Shown here: one piece after another, positions 5,777-11,579 of the stretch
Layout of the letters: each line of letters starts with the position of its first letter
Position numbering within the stretch: the stretch's first letter is position 1
Source: Promethearchaeota archaeon
GTDB taxonomy: Archaea > Asgardarchaeota > Lokiarchaeia > Sigynarchaeales > SOKP01
Assembly (NCBI GenBank): GCA_019894735.1
Contig: JAGXOB010000005.1
Span: forward strand, 2,237 to 13,815
Reading direction: 5' to 3'
Length of the DNA stretch: 11,579 bases
Notes under the pieces: model-generated
What the model saw: the letters and a program-made list of their open reading frames with translations, nothing else
Database searches by the model: none
What the model was told of the DNA's origin: nothing
Program-made: the position numbers and the translations under genes

Positions 5777-6625
5777 TTAATTCTTTATCTTAGCGCTTAG
5801 TTCAGGTGAAAATCTTTGTTTAATAAATTCCTTTATTATTGAAACGCGTTTTTTGTTAATTGTAGACACTATCAACTTTGATTTTAACTGTTTCATTAAA
5901 TCCTTTTCACTAATACTATTACTGTTCTCTAAAAGCGTTTTAGTGAACTCAACATCTTTTATAAATTGAAGTATATATTGAGTTAAATACTTTAATTGCT
6001 CGCTTTTATCTTTCCTTCCTAACGCGTTATCTAATATTGATTTTTCGAAATCACATGTTGTTTCCCATGGTTTTTGTATGACTTGTTTGCGATTATTGAT
6101 TAAAAACGCGTTAGTATTATTATTCATGAAGGCTGTGTAAAAATACTCTTCATTTGTGAATACATACGTGTCGAATTCCACATCTTTTATAGCGTTATCA
6201 TTTCGATACTGAAGAGGTATTAATTTATCAAACATTTCGTCTAACTGGTTAATATTAATCTTAAATTCTTCACTTCTTACAACAAAAGAAGGATAATCAA
6301 ATAATTTAGCGTGTATTAAACCAGCTACGCAATTGAAGCCAAATGCATCAATTAATTCATCTAAAGTTAAATTTATTATTTCTTTTGACAAGTTTCCGTC
6401 TTGATATGACGATACAGAAGTGTCTATTACATCGTATCCAACGATTTGTCCTTTAGTAGAAATAAAAACTATAAAATTGTGATCCTTACATACCGCTCCT
6501 GGTGGTACTTTAATCTTTACCGTACCAAATTTTTTATCAAAAAACAAGGATTCTGGAACATTAATTTGTTTTTCAGCTCCACATCTTGGACATGCGACGC
6601 TAAATCCTCTTAAACTACTACTCAT
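5777..6625 (-). CDS. Orphan protein with N-terminal zinc-binding domain (Asgard-style)
   Basis: This is a 282-residue protein. Residues 10-67 form a small probable zinc-binding domain: C12-x2-C15, then VPPGAVC (40-46) and H49, followed by FIVFISTKGQIVGYDVID. I associate this arrangement (Cys pair, VP-G-VC-H, hydrophobic strand, G-GY--ID) with many Lokiarchaeia proteins, where it caps varied C-terminal regions. I do not recognise the rest. Residues about 70-190 look mixed alpha/beta, and 190-282 are helical and Lys-rich with a basic end. No membrane segment or signal peptide is visible. A good Shine-Dalgarno GAGGT lies 4 nt before the ATG at 6625, the clearest in the window. The gene is divergent from the M28 peptidase. 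A regulatory or scaffold role is conceivable, but no function can be assigned. Confidence 0.78.
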   Translation of the reverse strand: MSSSLRGFSVACPRCGAEKQINVPESLFFDKKFGTVKIKVPPGAVCKDHNFIVFISTKGQIVGYDVIDTSVSSYQDGNLSKEIINLTLDELIDAFGFNCVAGLIHAKLFDYPSFVVRSEEFKININQLDEMFDKLIPLQYRNDNAIKDVEFDTYVFTNEEYFYTAFMNNNTNAFLINNRKQVIQKPWETTCDFEKSILDNALGRKDKSEQLKYLTQYILQFIKDVEFTKTLLENSNSISEKDLMKQLKSKLIVSTINKKRVSIIKEFIKQRFSPELSAKIKN

Positions 6626-6631
6626 TCATAC

Positions 6632-6636
6632 CTCAA
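6632..6636 (-). promoter_or_regulatory. Shine-Dalgarno site for the 5777-6625 gene
   Basis: On the minus strand, GGTTGAGGTATGA precedes the start codon. GAGGT is complementary to the archaeal 16S rRNA tail and fixes the ATG at 6625-6623. The ATG inside GTATGAATG four bases upstream is out of frame. Confidence 0.55.
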
Positions 6637-6681
6637 CCACAATTTTTCTTTTCTCATGTGTTTTAAACTTGTGAATATTAA

Positions 6682-6692
6682 AATTTATATCC
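6682..6692 (-). promoter_or_regulatory. TATA box for the 5777-6625 gene
   Basis: The minus strand reads GGATATAAATTT opposite this site, about 57-65 nt before the start codon. It is the best TATA match in this half of the divergent spacer and implies a leader of about 30 nt that carries the GAGGT site. Confidence 0.5.
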
Positions 6693-6810
6693 ATGTGATA
6701 TATTCATATTTTTCTCGACAGAAATAGTAAAAAAGTTTTCATTAAAAAACTTAAACATTTGTAAACAAAATTATAAAACAATTTTTAACTTATTGAATCA
6801 ATAGAAAATA

Positions 6811-6831
6811 AAGATATAAAACTTTTAAAGT
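6811..6831 (+). promoter_or_regulatory. TATA box and adjoining palindrome before the M28 peptidase
   Basis: AAGATATAAAA (6811-6821) is a good archaeal TATA box about 46-56 nt before the ATG at 6867. It runs into an 11-bp palindrome, ACTTTTAAAGT (6821-6831), between the box and the expected transcription start, where a repressor could act. The palindrome may be chance in AT-rich DNA. Confidence 0.5.
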
Positions 6832-6866
6832 AGAACTAATAAATTAAGAGCAAAGAAGTGAATCTT

Positions 6867-8147
6867 ATGGAAAGCAATATTGACGAGAAAGATTCAAATT
6901 ATATGTATGAAATAATCCAAACTATCATTGATGATTGTGGTCCAAGAATGCCATGTAGTCCTCAAGAGGCTCAATCTGCTGAAATCATCAAAAAAGAATT
7001 AGAACAAGTATGTGATGAGGTTGATATAGAACCTTTTTCTTGTAATCCTCGTGCCTTCTTAGGATATCTTAGAGTTGATATTATTTTAGTTTTCTTATCG
7101 TTTATATCGTTTTTCCTTATTCCACTCAATTTATTCAATTATTGGGGTTATCTAATGTCCTTTTTATCTTTTAGTTTCAATTTAATTGCCTTTTTGATTT
7201 TATGGAATGAATTTTTTAATTATCGAGAATTTATTGATCCGTTATTTAAATCTAGAAATTCCCAAAATGTTATTGGGAAAATTTACCCTAGAGGTGATAC
7301 CAAAAAAATCCTGATTTTTTCGGGTCATCACGATAGCGCATTACAATTTAATTTATTAACGCATTTAAAAATAGGCTATCCGATAGTGATTCTCTTAGGT
7401 TTAGCAGTAATAATTTTATGGTTGTTAACGTCAATTATCGTTATTTTATTAGTTCTAATTAACTTATTTGTCTTTGAATTATTCTTCTTTTACGCTCTAA
7501 TTCTATTTTTAATAAGTATCCCAGCGTTTATTGGATTATTTTTTTTCGTTTCTTCTGGAGAGAAGGCAAATAAAGTACCTGGAGCGGTTGACAATTTAAG
7601 TGCAGTAGCAATTGTACTAGCCATTGGTAAAATCCTCAATAAAAATAAAGAAATCGTACCTAACAATACAGAAATTAGATTAATTTCTTTTGGTTGCGAA
7701 GAGGCAGGTTTGAGGGGTGCATTTAGATATGTAGAAAAGCATCTTGATGAATTAAAAAGATTAGATGCAGAATGCATCAACATGGATGCGATCCAGAGTA
7801 AAGATAATATATCAATTATTGATTTTGAACCCTCAACAAGAACTAAGCATTCTGAGAATGTTGTCGAAAAAATTTTTAACGCAGCAAAATCTTCCCAGAT
7901 CGAAGTGAAAGCTTCTGCTTTAGGCGGTTCTAGTACTTTTGAGAAAATTTTTGGTCAAGTTACTGGAGGTACTGATGCTACTGCCTTTTCAAAAGCAGGA
8001 ATTAAAGCAGCAAATATATCCTCTATGGATCTGAATAAAATGCTTAAATTTTATCACCAACCAACAGATACATTAGATAAAATTGAAAAAGGATCCCTTG
8101 AACGCGTTTTAAAGATTTGTCTTGCCTACATCAAAAACGGAACGTAG
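6867..8147 (+). CDS. Membrane-embedded M28-family zinc metallopeptidase
   Basis: The 426-residue protein (numbered from ATG 6867) has the full M28 aminopeptidase set: H154 and D156 in GHHDS, D242 in GAVDN, E278-E279 in GCEEAG (catalytic base and zinc ligand), D307 in NMDA, and H397 in YHQPTDT. GGTDATAF (367-374) is also typical. The arrangement is odd. Residues about 71-116 hold two membrane segments, and about 170-230 hold a second very hydrophobic block, placed between the first zinc ligand (H154) and the bridging Asp (D242). That linker is usually only about a dozen residues. The enzyme is thus an integral membrane peptidase whose substrate is unknown. The frame can begin at GTG 6858, but ATG 6867 is preferred because GAAGTGA lies 5 nt before it as a ribosome binding site. 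It converges on the ABC operon, with a 44-bp gap. Confidence 0.88.
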   Translation: MESNIDEKDSNYMYEIIQTIIDDCGPRMPCSPQEAQSAEIIKKELEQVCDEVDIEPFSCNPRAFLGYLRVDIILVFLSFISFFLIPLNLFNYWGYLMSFLSFSFNLIAFLILWNEFFNYREFIDPLFKSRNSQNVIGKIYPRGDTKKILIFSGHHDSALQFNLLTHLKIGYPIVILLGLAVIILWLLTSIIVILLVLINLFVFELFFFYALILFLISIPAFIGLFFFVSSGEKANKVPGAVDNLSAVAIVLAIGKILNKNKEIVPNNTEIRLISFGCEEAGLRGAFRYVEKHLDELKRLDAECINMDAIQSKDNISIIDFEPSTRTKHSENVVEKIFNAAKSSQIEVKASALGGSSTFEKIFGQVTGGTDATAFSKAGIKAANISSMDLNKMLKFYHQPTDTLDKIEKGSLERVLKICLAYIKNGT

Positions 8148-8191
8148 GATTGATGTAGTATATGCTCAAGGATAACTATTTTAAGATTAAT

Positions 8192-10789
8192 TTATGTTGG
8201 TTCTTTTTTAACAACTAGCTTAACTAATAAAACTCCTAAGACTGTAGGGATTATTCCAACGCCAATAATTGCAAATAATACTTGATCAACCAAATTATCG
8301 AATATCACATAAGTAAATAATTGTCCTAAACTATTTATTAAATAATGTAAGATAATTGAGGGGATTAAACTCTTCGTTTTGATGAAAAGATACCCAAAGA
8401 GAAAACCTATTATTGCCGCGTAAATTACTTGAATCCCTGTTTGTATGAAACTACTTCCTGATATAAGGTTAAAGAAATGGAATAACCCAAATAATATGGC
8501 TACGACAATTAATACCGTTGTTCGAGAATATTTTCTTAAATTTAAAGTAGAAATTACCCCTCTAAAAGAAACTTCCTCCCAGATTCCCGGAATTAGCATC
8601 AATATAAAAAGAAACCAGCCGTAACCCGAAATACCCGGATTTCCAAATATTACATCCAAATCGAAAATAAAATTCCCAAAAATGCTGCCAATAATAGATG
8701 TACTAATGAAATATATTATTGAGCAACCAAGTCCAAGAAAGATATTGCGTACGATTTTTCTATCAGGTTTTAAACCGATAGTTTTAATATATTCCTTTAG
8801 AGATTCTTTTCCATTTGGAAGACCTAAGGATCTTCGAACAAAAAATGCCCAAAGCAATGCCATTACACCAAAAGTTGCGAAGAATTCAATAAAAAGCAAT
8901 GCAAGAGGTGGGATATCTTCAATAAAAAAGAAAGGGAATACTATAAATCCGGGTAACATTAAAAAACCAGCATATAATGCTAATAAATTTACAGTCCCAA
9001 ATAATGGATGTTTTCTGAAGATTTCTCTAATACTTATAGTTTGTTTCTTTCCCAGTACTTTTGGGAACATGCTATTGAAAGATAGTAATAACACTCCTAA
9101 AGCGAGTATTCCTCCGAGAAAAGATGCTAAATACATGGCAACTGGACCTAAAAATGCAAATAAAATCGCACTCATTATGATGAAAGCGAAGTAAACTAAA
9201 TGTACAGCTATGATCATAATGATCCATTTTGTTATTTTTTTCTCCGTGTTAAATTCTTCTACGACAAATTTATACTTCATCCTGCCGAAAAACCGCACCT
9301 TCATTTGGAACATAGATATTAGTAGCGTTAATATAATGGGATAGAAGGAAACGAAAGTCAACAAATAGCTTAAAAATTCTGGATTTCCAGTGAATATTAT
9401 AAGAGGTAAGAAAAAAGATATTGTTTGGATTGAACCTAATAATATTAATTTCGCTTTCGCCTGGTCGCGAGTACGGATTGGTAAAGACGAGAGAATAGAC
9501 GCTCCCGTGTCTTCCATATTTAAGAATCCTGATGTTATCATCATCGAAATCATAGGTTGGTACATCGTTATTATCATCCAAATAAAAAAGTAATCGTCTA
9601 AAAATGAATCTCCAAGACCAATTGGAGTAATTAAGAGAGGAACTATAATCATTAAGGGAAGAATTAAAGGAGTAATTATGAACATAAATGTTTGGATATC
9701 TCTTGTAGCACTTGATAAATCTTTTCGAATGTAAGCTTTTATAGGAGTTCTTGGTTCAATAAAGACCTCAGCTGGTTTTTCAAGAGTATCCTTTTGTGAT
9801 TTTGCTTGTTTTATTTCAATAGAAGCTGAGGAAGTAACCGTTCGCATCGCCTTTAGAGCTTTCTTGTAGGTGAATAGTGTTAACAATGCAAAAAGAACCA
9901 TCCCTATAATGACTGGTAACCATAATGAGAAAGAAAAACTCGTTGGTTCGATAACCATTGCTATTAAGTATCCCGGAGCAAATGGGAATGGTATTAAGCT
10001 TATAAAGATATTAACAAAAAAAGGGACTTCCGAGGAGGTTAATATTGCAAAAAAATCTCCTGCAGAAAGCATTATCCATTGAATAAGAAATGAGGCAGAA
10101 AATATTACTATTACATAACTCAGCATAGTAAATATACGAATTAAAGTTGCTTTTCTAGAACCTGCATCACTTACTTTTAAAACGCGGCTAATTCTTCCTG
10201 CTATTAAAACGAGTATACTAAAAGAGAATATTACATTAATTATTGAAATTAATGCAGTAACCAGAGTTAAAATTATATTTTGAGACATTATAAACATTGA
10301 TACAGGAAAAGCAAGAATCATGATAATAAGTCCTATATCCATGTTGTGAAACACTGTCATAAAACCTAATTTCCTTAATTTATCCTTAGAAATAGGTAAA
10401 GTTTCGTACCATCTAAAAGTCTCTCCTGACATCATGGCACTAATAGCAAACATTCCGAGCATTGTAAGATATATTAATTGCATAATAAAATAGGCTCCAA
10501 AGATAATACTTCCCGGAATTAAGACCGATTCTGGAGTGATTGTCGGACTACTAAAAGCCGATGTTACTTCGGCGTACGCACTTATTGGTAAACCAACAAT
10601 AAAAAGAAGCATTACAGCAAATACTATTTTCATAGCAATCGCTTGTTGTTTTATGGAACCTTTATTTTTTTTAAGCTTTTCAAGTAATTTTGCTTGGTTT
10701 GATCCAGAAGATAGAACTAGCGATTCCAAAACGATTTCGAAATTCGTATACTTCGCAAGTTTATAAAGGCCTAAATCTTTTTTAGACAT
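8192..10789 (-). CDS. ABC-2 exporter permease fused to CPBP intramembrane protease
   Basis: The 865-residue polytopic protein combines three parts. Residues about 1-330 and 345-580 are two ABC-2-type permease halves. Each carries a similar cytosolic signature, ETFRWYETLPISKDKLRK (123-140) and ASILSSLPIRTRDQAKAK (430-447), which suggests internal duplication. A soluble Lys/Glu-rich linker (about 318-350) separates them. Residues about 590-865 are a CPBP (Rce1/Abi-type) intramembrane metalloprotease domain with all motifs: E738-E739 and R743 (EEVSFR), H771 (FGLFH), and H815/N819 (HYLIN). The first half resembles NatB-like exporters. It would pair with the ATPase encoded 13 nt upstream in the same operon to export a lipid, peptide or ion, and the protease could process a substrate or control the complex. 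ABC-2/CPBP fusions are known in bacteria. The start ATG follows a weak GGAC element. Confidence 0.88.
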   Translation of the reverse strand: MSKKDLGLYKLAKYTNFEIVLESLVLSSGSNQAKLLEKLKKNKGSIKQQAIAMKIVFAVMLLFIVGLPISAYAEVTSAFSSPTITPESVLIPGSIIFGAYFIMQLIYLTMLGMFAISAMMSGETFRWYETLPISKDKLRKLGFMTVFHNMDIGLIIMILAFPVSMFIMSQNIILTLVTALISIINVIFSFSILVLIAGRISRVLKVSDAGSRKATLIRIFTMLSYVIVIFSASFLIQWIMLSAGDFFAILTSSEVPFFVNIFISLIPFPFAPGYLIAMVIEPTSFSFSLWLPVIIGMVLFALLTLFTYKKALKAMRTVTSSASIEIKQAKSQKDTLEKPAEVFIEPRTPIKAYIRKDLSSATRDIQTFMFIITPLILPLMIIVPLLITPIGLGDSFLDDYFFIWMIITMYQPMISMMITSGFLNMEDTGASILSSLPIRTRDQAKAKLILLGSIQTISFFLPLIIFTGNPEFLSYLLTFVSFYPIILTLLISMFQMKVRFFGRMKYKFVVEEFNTEKKITKWIIMIIAVHLVYFAFIIMSAILFAFLGPVAMYLASFLGGILALGVLLLSFNSMFPKVLGKKQTISIREIFRKHPLFGTVNLLALYAGFLMLPGFIVFPFFFIEDIPPLALLFIEFFATFGVMALLWAFFVRRSLGLPNGKESLKEYIKTIGLKPDRKIVRNIFLGLGCSIIYFISTSIIGSIFGNFIFDLDVIFGNPGISGYGWFLFILMLIPGIWEEVSFRGVISTLNLRKYSRTTVLIVVAILFGLFHFFNLISGSSFIQTGIQVIYAAIIGFLFGYLFIKTKSLIPSIILHYLINSLGQLFTYVIFDNLVDQVLFAIIGVGIIPTVLGVLLVKLVVKKEPT

Positions 10790-10802
10790 AATTTAATAGT
10801 CC

Positions 10803-11579
10803 TTAGTTTCTCTCGTTAAAAGATTTTCTCAGCTTCTTTACTATTTCGTTTACGCTAACATCTTGCTCAGTTAGTCGTAAGAAAACATCCTCCAGATTAG
10901 CTCCTAATGTATTTGCTTGCTGACGAAGTTCATCCATGGTTCCGATACCAACTATTTTTCCCTTATTCATGATTGCAATACGGTCACATAAATCTTCTGC
11001 TATTTCCATGATATGGGTTGAAAAGAGCACAGCACCACCGTTTTCGATATGGATCTCTATAATCTCTTTGACTACTTTCACTGATTTTGCGTCAAGCCCG
11101 GATAAAGGTTCGTCCATAATAAGTAAGTCTGGATCGTGGAGAATAGCTGAAATTATTTGGATTTTCTGTTTATTACCATGGGACAAAGTAGCTACTAATT
11201 GTTCGTAATATTCTAAAGCTCCTAAGCTCTCCAAGTAGTCTTGAGCTCGTTTTGTGGCTTCATCTCCGTCTAAACCACGAATAGAAGCTATAAAATTAAA
11301 CAAGTCTTTAGGTGTAAGAGATTTGAAGATCAACGGTTCTTCAGAAACGTAACCTACGCGACTTTTAATTTGAACTTCTTCCGTTTCGGGATTTAAACCC
11401 ATTACTGTAATATCACCTTGATTCGGTTCTAGTAAACCTAATAATAACTTAATGGTAGTAGTTTTACCAGCACCGTTAGGACCTAATAAGCCAAATACTT
11501 CCCCTTTTTTAACTTCAAATGAAATATCATCTACTGCCTTAATATCCCCAAAAAATTTCTTTAATTCTTTTACAGAAAT
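10803..11579 (-). CDS. ABC transporter ATP-binding protein, N-terminus just beyond the window
   Basis: The minus-strand frame is open to the window edge, 258 codons plus stop. The internal ATG at 11400-11402 is not the start, because the frame upstream encodes the expected nucleotide-binding domain. First visible residues are ISVKELKKFFGD, so only about 5-10 residues are missing. Walker A GPNGAGKTT lies at 11457-11483. The Q-loop region follows, and then a degenerate signature LSHGNKQK (in place of LSGGQ, as in CcmA/NatA-type exporters), Walker B LLIMDEP, D-loop SGLD and the switch His in STH. The C-terminal tail (LGANLEDVFLRLT) is typical of ABC-2 exporter ATPases. It powers the permease-protease encoded immediately downstream (13-nt gap), and the two form an operon. 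The natural substrate is unknown. Confidence 0.93.
   Translation of the reverse strand: MSVKELKKFFGDIKAVDDISFEVKKGEVFGLLGPNGAGKTTTIKLLLGLLEPNQGDITVMGLNPETEEVQIKSRVGYVSEEPLIFKSLTPKDLFNFIASIRGLDGDEATKRAQDYLESLGALEYYEQLVATLSHGNKQKIQIISAILHDPDLLIMDEPLSGLDAKSVKVVKEIIEIHIENGGAVLFSTHIMEIAEDLCDRIAIMNKGKIVGIGTMDELRQQANTLGANLEDVFLRLTEQDVSVNEIVKKLRKSFNERN

Noticed and set aside
6858..6866. GTG start for the M28 peptidase
   Set aside because: GTG is part of the GAAGTGA element that fits a ribosome binding site for the ATG at 6867.
8682..10766. Several open frames overlapping the permease-protease gene on both strands
   Set aside because: They lie inside the 865-codon frame, which carries ABC-2 and CPBP motifs throughout. 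Their own products lack recognisable motifs.
1..11579. tRNA, rRNA, CRISPR array, insertion sequence or integrase
   Set aside because: No T-loop-like GGTTCRAATC pattern, spaced repeats, transposase motifs or long terminal inverted repeats were found in any spacer.

Overview
The window reads as a piece of an AT-rich archaeal chromosome. Promoters look archaeal: TATA-like boxes lie about 50-65 nt before several starts, with no convincing -35/-10 pairs. Gene ends are marked by T-runs. The protein at 5777-6625 carries an N-terminal CxxC...CxxH domain of a style I associate with Asgard (Lokiarchaeia-like) proteomes. An Asgard archaeon is therefore my best guess, but it is inference and no marker gene is present. 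Several enzymes (PhnN, LsrF, CPBP protease) belong to families best known from bacteria, a mix that also fits Asgard genomes.

Layout, left to right. (1) 1-586, minus: partial orphan protein, followed by 742-1314, minus: PhnN-type ribose 1,5-bisphosphate phosphokinase. (2) 1482-1895, plus: DtxR/MntR-family metal regulator, then 1951-2703, plus: orphan soluble protein. (3) 2884-3090, plus: small ribbon-helix-helix regulator, preceded by a striking phased array of TTAA elements. It converges through a T13 tract on 3118-3582, minus: a Cys-rich DUF3795 protein with a zinc ribbon. (4) A symmetric divergent promoter region separates DUF3795 from 3706-4776, plus: zinc-dependent medium-chain dehydrogenase. 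That gene converges on 4855-5637, minus: an LsrF-type thiolase/aldolase. (5) 5777-6625, minus: the zinc-domain orphan, divergent from 6867-8147, plus: a membrane-embedded M28 metallopeptidase. (6) 8192-10789 and 10803-11579 (beyond the edge), both minus: an ABC exporter operon made of an ATPase and an 865-residue protein that joins a duplicated ABC-2 permease to a CPBP intramembrane protease.

The genes do not form one pathway. The clear functional units are the ABC ATPase/permease-protease operon, the probably self-regulating RHH gene, and possibly the DtxR regulator with its downstream orphan. The dehydrogenase and LsrF-like enzyme may share a sugar-phosphate or polyol route, but they are convergent and cannot share a promoter. 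I see no tRNA, rRNA, CRISPR array, insertion sequence or integrase. There is no gene-free stretch over 300 bases; the longest gap, about 240 bases (6626-6866), holds two divergent promoters.

The best leads for something undescribed are the TTAA array before the RHH gene, the M28 peptidase whose zinc ligands are split by membrane segments, and the permease-protease fusion.
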